Shown here: one piece after another, positions 13,240 to 36,715 of the stretch
How positions within the stretch are numbered: position 1 is the stretch's first letter
Layout of the letters: each line of letters begins with the position of its first letter
Source of the DNA: Echiichthys vipera
Taxonomy: Eukaryota > Chordata > Actinopteri > Perciformes > Trachinidae
Direction of reading: 5' to 3'
Length of the DNA: 64,000 bases
NCBI GenBank assembly: GCA_963691815.1
Contig: OY829661.1
Location: forward strand, 18,379,849-18,443,848
Position numbers and translations under genes: made by a program
The notes under the pieces: generated by a model
Database searches by the model: none
What the model was told of the DNA's origin: nothing
Seen by the model: the letters and a program-made list of their open reading frames with translations, nothing else

Positions 13240-13440
13240 TAAAGGGATAGTTTGGATATTTTGAAGTGAAGTTGTATAAGGTACTTATCCATAGTGAGTG
13301 TATTTCCTACAGTAGATGGCGGTCACCACGTCCCCAGTTTAAAGAAGAAGAAGCAGACCGAGAGCACCGACCCAGAAACAAAGCAAAAAACGTATTTTAG
13401 CCACCTAAAAAAATATCTATTTAAGTGTGCCCCAGAAGAT
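13240..13440 (+). repeat. Truncated common teleost repeat (AAAGGGATAGTTTGG family)
   Basis: It starts with AAAGGGATAGTTTGGATATT and contains AAGGTACTTATCCATAGTGA, ACAGTAGATGGCGGTCACCA and CGTATTTTAGCCACCTAAAA in the order found in a widespread teleost non-autonomous element recognised from memory. No matching opposite end is visible, so the copy seems truncated. The 79-residue frame crossing it is not a gene. Confidence 0.55.
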
Positions 13441-13983
13441 TTTTACCTATTTACCATTTTCACTACTTCTACCTCATACAACCCCTCTTCAAAACATCAA
13501 AAAAATATTCCTTTAATCACTATTACTAACTAAGTGTGGGAAGAAAAAGAATGTATGCATTTATTTTGTCATAATTAAATCAAAAAAATGTAATCATGGA
13601 GCACAAATAACTACATTTAAAACCATTTGTTACCACCAAATATATGACCAGTATGTTGACATTCCTGTCTGGCTCGACTCTGTAGTTTCTCTTATGGGAT
13701 CTTAGTGCTACATGACATTTGGGACACAAGTGACCTTCCAGCTTTGTGGCAACACTTTGGGGGAAGTCCCTTTTCTGTTTCATCATTGTAGAAAATCCAG
13801 GTCCACAAGAAATGCTCTTTATAGTGTGATGTTCAAGTGTCCAAATTTTGATTTGGTCCATTGAGACAGACATCAGAACTGTCTGCCCAGTGTTGGCCTG
13901 TCACACAACACACCAAACCACCTCAGCTGTCTGACAGTGTTTTGTTTGCATGTTGATTTTACAGCTTCCCTCTCACATCTCCT

Positions 13984-13987
<4 letters not shown>

Positions 13988-14028
<41 letters not shown>

Positions 14029-14050
14029 ACTCACTCACTCACTCACTCAC
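13988..14050. repeat. (CT)n followed by (CTCA)n microsatellite
   Basis: A CT run passes directly into CTCA/ACTC tetramers, a compound microsatellite of about 60 bp. Confidence 0.95.
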
Positions 14051-14408
14051 TCCATTGCTGTGTTGGGACCCCCACCCTCCCTACCCCCCTTCATCATGTC
14101 GCCACTCTCCCCCACACAGAATTATTATTTCTTTGATGTGTTACTAGTTGAAAACAAATCCATTTTTCTGGCCATCAATTTATCATTTGGAATGGGGAGT
14201 CACACTTGAGTTGTAGGGGCAACCACATTTTCCCAATTCCAACATGCACTGGGTGTGTGTGTGTGTGTGTGTGTGCGTGTGTGTCTGCATATGAAAGGCG
14301 TGTATCATGTTTTGATCAGAGCTTTCTGTTTATGTGAGGATGCAGGATGAGAGAAAATAGAGGTAAATAGAAATGATAGGAGGAAGTAGAGGGGGGAGTA
14401 GTTTGGGA

Positions 14409-14597
<189 letters not shown>

Positions 14598-16184
14598 GGC
14601 TTCCCTCTTCCTCCAGTCACCCTCCTTCACCTAACGTCTGTGATAATTTATCACTCCTCCTAGCTTGGCTGACAAACTATTTGCAGGAAAATGAGTTTTT
14701 CCGCTACGGATTTGTCCTCTGGGAAAAGAAAGGGGAGCTGCTGTGTTTTTATTCCATCACAAACACACACACACACATACACACACACACATATAGATAT
14801 ACGGTTGTTCACATACACACGCGCACACACACTAACACTCATGGATTGAGGTCTCCAGTATTTATTGGGGGGAGGGGGTGGTGGTTAAGATAAATGAGGT
14901 AAATTAATAGAGTCACTGAGGGAAAAGATCTGCTTCCGCACCAGCAGATCTGCAACTGACACACAAGAGATGAGCACATACCCCCCACCTCCATTCACTC
15001 CCTCTATTCCTCTGTAGTTCACCTGCCAGGCCATCCCTCCCTCCCTCTCTCCCTCCCTCTCTCCCTCCCCTCTCTCACTTTGCTCTCCAGTCCTCCTGAT
15101 CCCTCGTTTGCCCTCCCACGGATGACAAATGTAACACTCAGACAAACAGCGATCAGGGCCATACAGCATAATGTCAGCTTAGATCAACACCGGGACAAAA
15201 GCAAATATCACAGCATCAACACTGCATTACAAGTACTCTGCCTGTGTGTGTGTTAATGTGTGTGTGTCGGTATTACGGCGGCTGGCCCGGGTCACTGGAT
15301 TCCAATCTCACTTTCAACCTCATCAACCAAGCTATTGACAATGTGCTTGACGGAGAATTACACGACAGTAAAGGCCTAATTACATTGCTATTACCCTGGG
15401 CTGTCCATAATCGTCAAACACGACGCATCAGTGGGACATCACAGCAGTAAATCTGCAGGCGCTCTCTCTGTCTCTCTTAATGCCTGTTACCGGCACAGTG
15501 TTAACATTTCTTTCCACTTTATTGTCTGTTGACAGCAGAGACAGCCAAATATACTGAAGTCAGTCACACTTAAATTATCACTCTAATAAATATGAAATTG
15601 ACTCGATGAGAATATGTAGGTTGCAGGGGAAGCTGCATGCCTAACTACCCTCTTCTCTTCTTACCCCCATGTGTAGCTTGTCGATAAAACATGTCTATCA
15701 AAACCAGATAGAGAATACAACTATGCTGCTAAACCTTTAAATGTGTAGGTTCACTGGTTCTACATTGTCTAGGTCATAGGTTTAGCTTCTTTTTTTTGTT
15801 TGTCAGATGTTTCCATGTGAAATGTCTGCCTTGGGGTATTAAATAACCATGCAGCTGACTCTATCATCATGGGCCACAATACACAATTATAAGCTTTGCT
15901 TTAAGTTTGAGACGATATCCACATGAAAACAGTCCAGCTTTGTATGTCAAAAGCCAAGCGTAGATTGGAAAATGAATCTTCTTTGTAGTGTTAAAGGGCA
16001 ACTTCATGTAAGTTACAACAAGCGGCTGTGTGAGCTGTATTTAAGCAAGGCAATGCTTTGAGTGAATCAGGCTGTTCTTACTTACGTACATATAACAACG
16101 AAAAGCACTTCACTGTACGTTGTGCATATTCTGCATATTTACTTTGTGGGCATGTGTTAAAGGCAGTGGATGTAGTATAAGACA

Positions 16185-16700
16185 GCGAATATCCGCTTAA
16201 GGAGGCAGCTCGGCATGGTGGATGGGTCCCAAAACACAGGACTTTGAGCGGGGTTGGCTTCCCGAACATACCAAGCCAAACCACAACTTTTTTCCAATCC
16301 TAACCAAATCAGTTTGATGCCTAACCCTAACTGCCACCTCTTGTAGCCTTAAACCAGTCACGCTATTGTAGTTTTTGTGCCTAATCCTAACTGACACCAA
16401 AAGCAGCTGTCACAGTCCACTTCCGGTCCGTCTTCATCTCGCAGTCGACCTCTGTTTCGTCGTTTCGTAAGATATCATATGAACTTTTGTGCAGCACTTT
16501 CTGTACGACGTCATACGACCCGGTTCTTGAGACTACATTGAGCTAATTGCTTACATTGCTGTGCTAACATACCAAATGTCATGGCAATATATTCAATAGT
16601 TGTTGAGACATTTAACTGTAAATTACAAATTCTGTGCAGGGTTCATCATCTGGGTACCATGAATATCTGTACAACCAACTCATCAGTTTAAACAAGTGGT
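16185..16700. repeat. Cluster of degraded dispersed repeats
   Basis: 16185-16420 contains the phrases CCTAACCCTAACTGCC, GTAGCCTTAAACCAGTCACG and CAAAACACAGGACTTTGAGC, resembling the segment at 39350-39470. 16560-16650 contains CCAAATGTCATGGCAATATA and AATAGTTGTTGAGACATTTA, related to the copies near 39910 and 40710. These are old, partial fish repeats without coding capacity. Confidence 0.45.
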
Positions 16701-17585
16701 TAACGTATGTTTGTTACGTAAGTTAATTAGTCATTGTTATTAAGTCAACGTTGACTTTTCGTTTCCCACGGGACATGAATGGCAGTCTTTGACCCATTTA
16801 TCCACCCCGTCCTCCTCTCTAAGTGGACTATCTTGTTCTTTATATTATTTCACAAAATACGTCAGAAGACACTAAACAGAGTGAAATGACAAGCGAAAAA
16901 AAAAAAGTGGCGTAATAACGTGCTAAACTACTTTGGCTTGTTATTCATGTGCCATTTGGTGACACCAGGCTGGTACAAATGTATCCAATAGTCGTTGGGA
17001 ATCGGGACAAAAGTGTTGGACAGCAACAGACTGATCGGCTGACAGCCATTTCTGGCATCACTGGAACTACTTTCTAATGAAGAACATTTGACTGACCCCT
17101 TGAAGTTAAATCAATTATAAATCTGAAGCGTTTCTCAAAGGCACTTATGCATAACAAGATCTTGCTCTGGTGTAAAGAGGCCTTAACATGTTTCTCTGGG
17201 CCTCTTTAGCAAGTTAATTAGAAGCCGGAAGTAACAAGACACTAATCCAGAAGACGACACAAAGTGTTTTGGTTTCCCCGCTGACATTCACTCTGCCTGC
17301 GCGCTTTGATATTTTCTGCATCACAACTGCATACTGCTGGATGGATAATGAGGCTCTTTTACTATCCATTTGATTAACTCTGTGGTCTTCTCTTGTGAGA
17401 GAAGCACCTGAGTTCCCACTTTCATCTCCACACCCCTCAAAACATCACAGTCCATTGCCATCTATGTGATGCCGTCGCCGTGGAGACCGACTCTGACTGA
17501 CAGTCATGAAGACGGGGACCACTCTGATGGACCGCTCTGATCTTCAAAGTCCACCGCAATCACTAGTGTGTGTCGATGGGGGTGC

Positions 17586-17588
<3 letters not shown>

Positions 17589-17655
<67 letters not shown>
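17589..17655. repeat. (TG)n microsatellite
   Basis: A pure dinucleotide run of about 67 bp. Confidence 0.97.
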
Positions 17656-17656
<1 letters not shown>

Positions 17657-18432
17657 ACTAACACTGAATTTAATCATAGAAATCATTGAGGCTGATAAAT
17701 TCTTACACTTTTTTTTAGTAGAAGTTAAGTAGAGAGAGGGCCGGTAACAGAGAGACTTGACTGAAGAGTTCACATCTGACCACCAGTCCAAACTGCATGT
17801 GGGCTAAACACAACTAAACACTGCTCACAGGCCGAGCCCCTCTGTTGCTAATGGCCATTACTGCCTGTATGCCATTGTAGGCCTCACAATAGCAATCACG
17901 CTGGGATTTTGTGTGGAGCTTGCTGGCAACAGTTATTAGCCCCCCAAAAAAAACTTAAAGGGGGAGCAGTCAAGAGAAGAACAAGAAGATTTGGGGTCCT
18001 GCACGGGGGGGACGTCAGCAGGAGGGACTGGGGGGGTAGAGACAGGGTGTGGGGGTCAGAGGGCAACACCAAAGCGGAAATGGGAGGCACAGGGGGGAAC
18101 AATGGACGGGGCTGGACTAAGACAGACAAAGCTGGAGGGAGGGTGGACAGTGCACAAAACACAGGAAGATGAGGAGAAAAAGATGAGGGGACAGAATGGA
18201 GGGGAGCCAAAACAGATGGTAAAGGCTGGTCGGAGAGAAAGAGGGCGGCACGGAAAGGATGAAGGGGGGAAAAGCTGAAAAGCTACTGGCAACAGAGGAA
18301 CCATGACAGTAACACCTTACCATGACTGAAGCCCGTACGGCAACAGATATGCAACCCACAGACCACCATGTATGCAGATGTTTAACAAAACTCCTCATAT
18401 CTCCTTATCTGTATATTATGGTCTTCAATCAC

Positions 18433-19143
18433 TCTTAAAGTGTGACTCCGGCGAAATTGGACTCCACGGTCTTTTTCGGCATGAACATACATCAAATAAT
18501 CCAGACAATTTTATTTGTTGGTCACCTATTAACAGAGAAGTCCTGGACAGTCACTAGCAGCCAGACATGACTAACACCGAGTAGCTCGGGCTGAAGCGCT
18601 GAAGCATCCAAAATATTGTTAAAATAGCACCAAACCTCTGCAGTAGCATGATTAGGGTCCCTACACATAAAACGAAGCACCAACAACGTATTTAGCGAAC
18701 CCGGAGTTTATTTAAAAGAGACTGTTTTTCAATGCTACAAACCTTAGCGTAACCTACGTCCATATTGAGAGGCAATCCAGTTAATTAGGTAAATGACCTG
18801 TTTGGGCTGCCTCTCAATATGGACGTAGGTTACGCTAAGGTTTGTAGCATTGAAAAACAGTCTTTTTAAAATAAACTCAGAGTTTGCTAACTTCATTGTT
18901 GGTGCTTCATTTTATGTGTAGGGACCCTAATCATGCTACTGCAGAGGTTTGGTGCTATTTTAGCAATATTATATATACTCCGCCCAGAGCTACTCAGTGT
19001 TAGCCATGTCCGGCTGTTAGCGTCCCTACGGAATTTCTCTCTTAATAGTGATCACCCAAAAAACTTGTCTGGATGGCTTATTTGATGTATATTCATGCCG
19101 AAAAACACCTTGGGGTCCAATATTGCGGTGGCTACACTTTAAG
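18433..19143. mobile_element. Fold-back (long inverted repeat) element, 711 bp
   Basis: Left arm 18433-18774 and right arm 18808-19143 are inverted copies of each other around a 33-bp loop. The 54 bp nearest the loop (18721-18774 against 18808-18861) are perfectly complementary; outer parts carry scattered mismatches and small indels. Outer ends are CTTAAAGTGT / ACACTTTAAG. No protein is encoded. Known: zebrafish and other teleosts carry hairpin-forming non-autonomous elements with this architecture. Inferred: a MITE-like fold-back element, or a head-to-head duplication of a single repeat. An RNA across it would form a hairpin of about 340 bp. Confidence 0.85.
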
Positions 19144-22100
19144 GCTGATGTGTTGTATCCCGGGTCTCCTGTTGACATATTGGGGCACCTGAAGGTCCTC
19201 AGAAAGCCTTAAACAGAATGTAGAATATTGAATTTAAGCAACAAAAAAAGCCTAATGACATTTGAGTTAATAAGCATGCTATTGTCCTTTATATATTGCA
19301 TTTTAAAGTGATTATTCTCAATGTAAAACCCCAAAATAGCCCAGAACGAGTTAGAAAATATACGTTTCAGCACTTGTGAGTTGGGGAAATCATCGCCCTA
19401 ATGGGATCATCAATAGTGAGAGGTTTCTGCAGCTATTATGACCTAATTATCTGGCTCATCTCGACTCGCTGACCACAAAGAAGACTTGCGTGCGCTCGCT
19501 CTGCTAGATTTATAAAAGTTGTCATTAAGTGGGGTGCTTTTTTCCCCCCTGGAAGCATCCATCTTTGCGGGGGCGCGCAGCCGAGGAGCAAGGAGGGAGC
19601 AAGGAGGGAGCGCGCACTGCGAGTCAGACAGTCACACCTCTCTGCTCGGTTTGAGTCAGGGATGAAAGATGAGCGAGGTGAACATAGAAGGACAAATCTG
19701 ACTTTCATAAAAATGTGTGGGCTTCATGATTTATCCTCAACAGGTCTCACGTTAATATTCCTCCAATATCGATGCAGTGTGTTGTTTATAATGGCTGTAT
19801 TCCTTGTGCGTCTTTCGTGTTATTCTTCTACTGTTTGGATCCCCTGTTGGGTTTTATTTTGACCTGTAAAGTTTAGTAAAGTTGTTTTTGTTATATTATA
19901 TAACAGATATTACGCGTGAAGGATGAACAGAATGTAACTCGTCTTTTTCAGAAGTCAAAATAACTTGCAGGCAGTTCCCTTCTTTAGAAAGGAGTTGAAA
20001 GTGTGCCCCAAAACAGCAAAAACAGTTATGCATTTCGTCTTATCTCTGCAGTCGGAAGTGTTCGCCCTGTCTGACCTTTTACCCTCACCTCTTGTTGCCA
20101 CCTGTCGCCGCAGGTTACGCTGTTTTTTCTTTTTTGCGCACACGCAAACTTTGCTCGGGGAAGTAAATCCGGAGATCCACTCGTCAACAAGAGACACCCG
20201 GAGACAAGAAAGGGCGGAAATAAACTCTGTATCTTTCTGAGTTCACCTGCTGTAACTGTGAGATCCAGGGGGAAGAAAGTACACTTGTTCTCATAAAAGG
20301 AAAATTTGTTCCACTGAAATGATTTGACACTTACGCGGTTCTCACCATTTCCATCCCATGGGAAGTCAGCAGAGTGTGTGAGTGTTTCATGGAGTAAAGT
20401 GTCTTGTATGAATCTTTCTGACACGTGATCAAACTGGATAATGGACATTTTAACTTACACCTCACGTCTGCCGAGGTTTAGTTTGGATATTTTGGGGAAT
20501 TAAAACCTTCGCTTTGCATCGAGATTAAACACAAAGTGCCAACACGTGTACGTGCAAAATTCACTTTACTAAAGAAATCCTAAACTTTGCACTTTTTAAA
20601 AAAGTTATATTCTGAATTTATTTCCCAATTTGCACAATTGTCAGCATCAGCAAAGCATTGTGCACGTCCCTTTGGCCCATCTCTCAGCGTGTAATTCTAT
20701 TAAAACACGTTTGCCTACATTAAAAACAACTTTAAAATCACCTGACTATTACAACAAATAGCTTTATAGTTACTTTAATATTTAGAATTACATGTTTTTT
20801 TTTTAATCAAACTGTCCATTGACTTATATCCGATTTGGTTTTAAATCAGGAAACATTATAATAGTTTTACACATTTGTTTCGTTGGAAAAGAAAAGTTTG
20901 AATTACTATAACGCCATTAATAGTACTAATTCTAACGAAAACGCATTTCTTTGTGCGTGTCTTGCTGGATTTCTCTGAGTGTTTCTGCGAACCAAACCTC
21001 AGATGATCTGCATCCTGCTCAACTCTTTATCCCTCTCCTTTCCTCGACATGTTTGGCTTTTAACGTGCATATTTTGGCCTCTCGTTTAACGGTGACTATC
21101 CAGAATAAAAATGATATCTGACAGCATCCTTAGTGTGCAGCCATGAAAACACCTCAGATGCGTCAGTGGGATCTTTTGTAAATATCGGCCTTTACGCGTT
21201 ATGAGAGTCCGGATCTAGGGCGTGTGTGACTCCTGCCCCTTGGCAACTGGACCCATATAATTAAGCCCTATTTTAATTCACAGTATCATCACGATAGATA
21301 CCAATCTGTGAGTTTTAATCCCTTGTTAAACTCTCGGTAACCTCTTTCTTCTGTCACTTCTACCCTCCGGGCGCTTGTCATTTCTCTCTGGTCACTTTAC
21401 AGAAGACTGTCTCTGTTTCCATCTCGGGTTATGATTCCCTTTAGTCTCCTGACGGCTGTATTTATTTAAAAACAGTCACCCCATTGTCCTGCAGAGGCAC
21501 TGAGCTTTTTTTTTTAAAGAGGAGGGATGAAGGACTTCAATCACAAGCTGACGAGATAAGGGGCTGAAGTTGCATTTTGCTTCCCTTTTCTTGTTGTAGA
21601 TCTGTCGTGAAACTGAATAAAAGTCTATGCAACTCTGATTTCATTTATGGACATATGTTACTCCAAAGGTGACTTCAATTCTTTTAATTGTCTTTAATGA
21701 TAAATGCCTTTCTTAAAAGCTTCATATGGTTGAATAGAGATGCTTTCCTCTGAGACAGGCGACACGGTGCCACGGATGGCTGTCATTAGAGGTGTTGTGT
21801 TTGTTTTACAGGCTCGTGAGAAACAACATTAACAGCGTTTTAACTCAGGGGGATCCTGACACCCTGGTGTGACATCACGCGTGTAGGCAACACACGAGTA
21901 CTGTTTCGGGGGTGCGGGGTGCAGGGTGTAAAAGATCAGCTCACTTTCCCCTGAAGCTGCAACATTTTCTCTTTTTTTCCATGCATGCCATGCAGGAGAT
22001 GCTGCTGCGGGGAATCTTGCCTGGTGTCAGCACTCATTCACATGTTTGCAGACATATTTATACGTGCACGCTCTAAACGAGTTTCATTTTTAATCCACTC

Positions 22101-22965
22101 GTTTTGCTGTGCTTACAGCTGCAGAGAGGCTCACGCTGTTTCATTTACAACATGGAGTTCAGGAAAAGACCAAGATGAGCTGTGAACAGCCCAATCATAT
22201 GTGACCCATGGACTTTTATACTATTATTTTTTAGGCAACACTACTACAGTAACATTACATTTCAAATTAATCTCAATTGGAAAATAATGAATATCAAATT
22301 CGACCCAAAAGAAAGACCATCAGCTGACTTGAGATTTAGTTAGTTCATGCTTTTAGATGTTTTCAACTTATTTGAGAAAAGGGATATTTTTTTAATGTCC
22401 ATTTTTACAGGACAATGAAATCTTTGAATAAAATAGATATACTTATAAGGGAAATTAATCCTGATCCACTGGCATATGAATCACACAATAATGTCTTATA
22501 GAATTAGCTTAAGGGCAGTAGTTTGGGCAGAAATCTTTTTGTTTATTTGCACAAATATTCCCCAACTAGCTAATAATAATAAAATGTTTTGAAACAGATT
22601 GTGGGGTCAACGCTTCACCTCTGTGTTGTTCCTCAGTCAGGTGCAGCGCTCATGCCTGTCAGGGAGAAACTGTGACTGATTGCAGAAAATCCGACACTAA
22701 ATTGAGTGTGAACGCGGCGCTCGGACCCGGTGTCACCGCCTGTACACAGTCTAACTAAAGCGGCGCTGTCGCTGGAGGTGAATGGAAAACAAGCCGTCTC
22801 TTTCTTTGACAAGTGTTTCCGTACAGTCAACCCAGTGGGTGTAATGCCATCAAAACACAGGGTCAGTCATCCTGTCTTTTCTTTTTTTTTTTTGAGTGGA
22901 GGGGGTGTTTTTCTGCTCCTCTCTTTTCCATAAAAACCACACCCCCTCCTCCTTTTCCTTCCCCT
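19144..22965. other. Gene-free DNA upstream of pax8
   Basis: No coding exon was recognised. A locally GC/CpG-rich patch lies at about 19550-19640 (AGGAGCAAGGAGGGAGC tandem, several GCGCGC steps), and further GC-rich, low-repeat DNA lies near 20040-20220 and 21890-21960. The interval has far fewer microsatellites than the flanks and could hold pax8 control elements, but this is inference only. Confidence 0.5.
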
Positions 22966-23045
22966 CCTCCTCCAATGGCTGCGGGGCACCGTCCTGTGCG
23001 CAGCCCCGGTTGGATAAAACCTGGCTGGAGTGTCGGCAGCGCACA
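22966..23045 (+). promoter_or_regulatory. Probable pax8 core promoter
   Basis: A CCAAT box lies at 22972-22976 and a TATA-like GATAAAA at 23013-23019, 40 bp apart, just ahead of an exon that ends at a good splice donor (GAAAG|GTAAGC, 23217). An ACCACACCC box at 22936-22944 adds a GC/KLF-type site. Inferred start of transcription is about 23040-23050. Confidence 0.5.
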
Positions 23046-23217
23046 CACAACACAACACAAGGCTGCCTCCTTCAACACGGCCCCGAACACACACCGCGTA
23101 TTACCCCTCCAGAGACCACCACCACCACCATCACCACCATCATCATCATTTTGGATAATATCTGAATATCTGCCGGTGTTTGGGGGACGTTTTCTCTGTG
23201 AGCTGCGTCTTTGAAAG
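23046..23217 (+). other. pax8: pax8 non-coding exon 1 (5'UTR)
   Basis: Ends at 23217 with donor GTAAGC. It contains a (CAC/CAT)n stretch at about 23118-23150 and has no ATG, consistent with a leader exon. Its joining partner is the exon starting at 25576 (acceptor CTCCTGCAG). The 5' end is inferred from the promoter motifs. Confidence 0.55.
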
Positions 23218-24821
23218 GTAAGCTCTCGTTTGTGTTATGTGATGTCTGAGTGGATGTATCGCTCCGCAGTCCCGACAGCGAGATGTAAAACGGAACAGAG
23301 GAGGATTCAATTACCAAAAAAAAACCCACACACACTCTGCAAGACGGACGAGACAGCACTGTAAGGTTCACGATGCACTGCTTTGGGGATACAGAGAGAA
23401 ACAAGGCATCCTCATAAAGACCGGGTTGTTGTGATGAAGGGATATAGGCTGTTAGGATGGGATGCGTAAAAGTTTTTCGAGGAATAAACAATAATATTAG
23501 TCATCCGTATTCACCTCTTACAAGCAGACGTCATTGTGAGAAAAAGAGCTGAGGAATTGAGGAGGGAATAGCAGCTTGAGTGTTTTATTCTCTCTCCTGT
23601 GGCTTCATGCATGATCCTAAAAATGAAGCTTTGGCTCCAAATGTAAAGGCTTCAGGTGGTTTTTGATGTATTGCGCATCTTGTTTCTATCTCTACATGTT
23701 GCAGGTGAATTAATAACTGTGAAAAGACAAAAAAGAAATGAAAAAAGGTCATTTTTTTAATGTTCCGTAACAGAAACTGTTAATTAATTAAGGAATACAC
23801 TGCAAGTCAAGATAATTCACATAAACTGTCGAATAGAAAACGCAAAAAGAGAGATAGAGCTGTGTGTTTAATGCAAATAAAAGTCACTTTAAAAGATAAA
23901 ACGACACACGAGATGTTGAAAAATGAATTAAAACACCAAAGTCGAATTTTCATGTTAATTTACAGGCTAAATAATATGAATTATTAACAGGAACGATTAA
24001 TTACCTGATACAAACAGTTGTTTATGTATGAACTTGATAAAGGCTACATATCATCAAGAGTGACATTTAAAAATCACTGAAATGTGAAAAATGTTTTTTC
24101 ATGTCCCAAAATTTAGACCTCATTGCAACCAACTCCATTAATTATTGACTTATTTAATATTTTTGTTATTATAACTATAAAATGATTTCGATACATTTTT
24201 ATTTCAGCAAATTCAGAAGTAAGCTCATGACAACCCTGACATTTTAAATAACCTTGTCATATGCCAGCTGCTTTGTTTCTGTATTTTACCAATAACGTGG
24301 AATTATATTGAGCTTTTTGGAGATTTACATCAAATCACAACTTGTAAATGCTGATGCTAAATAAAAAATAACACACGCATATAATCTGTTAAACAAAAAG
24401 TTTATTTACTGTCAAATAAATGTATCAGTGCCAGTTAAGTTAATCCACACACAAACAAAAAAGACATAAATGAAAGCTGTCGATGCACAGTGGCAGCAGG
24501 TAAATGTTGTTAACTGCAAACCAAAATAAGTTTGACTTGCTGATGTCGTCAATGATCACATCTCTAACAGTGTGTGTGTGACACTCTGCTAATTATTTGG
24601 GGTTAATTTTCCAGTTGGAGCAGGACACCTGACACGCTTACAACAGTGACACTAACAATGGCTTTTAGCATTTTTGTCTCCTGTATTACTATTTAATATT
24701 ATTCCAATAATTGTAGTTCATGAGTAACAGCAGCCCTGTTACTTAAGGTGCTTATTTTATGTAAAATATCTCATATTTCCTTTTTTGCTGTGGAGCTGGA
24801 AGTTCATCCAGAGTGGAGTCG

Positions 24822-24844
24822 TGCAGCAGCAGCAGCAGCAGCAG
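24822..24844. repeat. (GCA)n microsatellite in pax8 intron 1
   Basis: About seven CAG/GCA units inside the first intron. It is non-coding in the pax8 model. Confidence 0.9.
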
Positions 24845-25609
24845 CCTGTAAACCAGGCTCGTATATGGGCAATGATTACTGCCAGCTGCCACATTTACAG
24901 CACATTTTACTTTAAAGTGGAGTTCCTAATGATTTGTCACATATCTGAAGTCCATCAGGGTTTTTTCTGAATTGTTACCAACAATTTATGATGAAGCAGC
25001 TGCTCGATATCTTTAAGAAAGGTCCATTTTTATTTCTGTCCACTTGGTGCGTCGTATGGATTTCTTCCTGGTTCATTTTGTTTAATAGTAATTTAGTAAA
25101 AATAATCATTCAGTCAGTCATTCAAACAGTCCTGAAGTGTGATTCTCTCTCCTCAGACCTTTTCCACTTACGCCATCATCATGATACATTTCTGGCTCCT
25201 CCATTTTTCTGTTCAAGACTCCAAAATAAAATACACCCCGTGGTTTTAATAATTATAATGTGATTAATGAGACCAGTCAATCCTGATTACAAAGCGGTTA
25301 ATGAAGGGACATTTTATGTATAACAGGAGCATCTATCTGGGTTGGCCGAAGGGGAAGAAAATCTCTCATGTTTTACAGATACTAATTATTAAATCATAGT
25401 AGTTTTACACAAATACAGATACACAGGCCTGTTCCATATAGTCTCAAAGAAGAAAGACAGTAATCGGCTGCATTTCCCTAGAAGAGATGCACATAGAGCC
25501 ACCGGCTGAGTATCTGAGCTCAGAGGCATCACGTATGACAAGCAGCCAGTTTGATAAACCACTGTCCTCCTGCAGCGTGTGGTCGACAGTGCGCTCAGGG
25601 AGCACACTC

Positions 25610-25648
25610 ATGCAAGACGAGGCAGGACGGGGAGTAAAAACACTTTAA
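25610..25648 (+). promoter_or_regulatory. Upstream ORF in the pax8 leader
   Basis: Within exon 2, upstream of the pax8 start, an ATG at 25610 opens a 12-codon frame (MQDEAGRGVKTL) that stops at 25646-25648, 64 nt before the pax8 ATG and in a different frame. Short uORFs of this kind often lower translation of the main frame. Its use here is inferred. Confidence 0.5.
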
Positions 25649-25712
25649 CTGGGACACCGTGGAGCCGACCGTCACGTTCAGCTGGTGGAGCAAGGACCAA
25701 AAACTCAGGGAT

Positions 25713-35295
<9,583 letters not shown>

Positions 35296-36355
35296 TCCAT
35301 CCAACCCCCCCACCCCCCACCCCCAAGGCTGCGTGGGGAACCTGTGGCTCCATGAGGACTCAACATCAGCTGACACATCTGATTACGGACCAAGGCATGA
35401 AAGTCGATGGATGTGAACTTGAGACACTGCTGATGGACCAGCAACACACCTTTTTTTTTGTTTGTTTTTTACCACACCGACTTATGTTATTTATTTGTCA
35501 TTACCGATACCCTTGCCCAGGGTGACTCATGCACGTTTACACATTGCTAAAAAAAACAAAAACAACTCCTCCCATGCAGGACCTGTTTCCAGAGACTCAG
35601 CCTGACGTCTCACATCAAGCTGCATATTTTCAGCATAGAGCTCTTTAACGCTGTTTTTTGGCCAAAGACTTTCTTTCTGCGTACATCTGCAACTTGACCC
35701 CACTGATCCAGTGAATCCGGATATGCAACGTCTTTATACTGAACTATGCCTGCTTTCTTTTTGTTTTTGTTTACAATGCTTTCTGTCCTGTCATCACACA
35801 TTGCTTGTTTTGATCTGTGTCTGCTTGCAAATTAATTTTTTTATGACTTGTTTTCACTGTAAAGTCAGATCTTAAAAGCTTTTTCCTGTAGTGAACATAG
35901 ACTAAAGGGTGACGCGTTAAATCACAACCACGACAAAAAGGCCCACTAATGCCCCCTCAAAGACAATTAATGTGTTTGTCTAGCAATATGTACATATTGT
36001 AAATGATGAATTACTTATGGGGAAGTGATGCAATTTTACCCAGAGAATAACTGATAAATGGAGGGGGATGATGGTGATTCGGCTACAAAAACCAACAAGG
36101 CTTGAAATACATTTGTTTTGCTTCGAATACATTTAGTTTGTTGTCATGCCGATGTTCCGATGTTTGGTAAGAACTGTGACTATTTTTTCTTATACTGTTA
36201 TTAATATTATTGCAGATGTAAATAATGAATTTCTAAAGAATTATTTTAATTAAAGCATGACAAATTTACTGTGGTTATCGCTGATGTCTTTTTTAAAGGA
36301 TGGCTTTGATTTTGACAAACTATAGGATAATAAACAAATGATGTGTTCTGTAAAT
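35296..36355 (+). other. pax8: pax8 3'UTR
   Basis: Sequence after the TAG at 35293-35295. Candidate polyadenylation signals are ATTAAA at 36249-36254 and AATAAA at 36329-36334, giving a 3'UTR of about 1 kb. No microsatellite or dispersed repeat is seen in it, unlike the flanks. Confidence 0.6.
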
Positions 36356-36488
36356 AACACTTTATAAAGGTAGAGTTCACATTATATTTGGATGTGTTAA
36401 GTTTCGAAGTTATCTCGTGACAAGGAAGCTGAGGTCATTTAAGTTAATTTTCAAGAGCATTTGATTTTAGATATTATAATTATTATAA

Positions 36489-36489
<1 letters not shown>

Positions 36490-36548
<59 letters not shown>
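36490..36548. repeat. (TTA)n microsatellite
   Basis: About 19 ATT/TTA units, pure. Confidence 0.96.
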
Positions 36549-36715
36549 GTCTGTGTAATTAAGTCCTTGTATTTACACGCTAAAAGTCAGCTGAAATTAT
36601 GTTTTTTTGCACCTCTCAGCATTTTAAAAGGACGAAAGCAACGATCCTGAAAACACGCGCATCTGTTTAATTTCTTTTTTTATTTTCTGCATCATGTAGT
36701 TTTATTTGCAATTAT

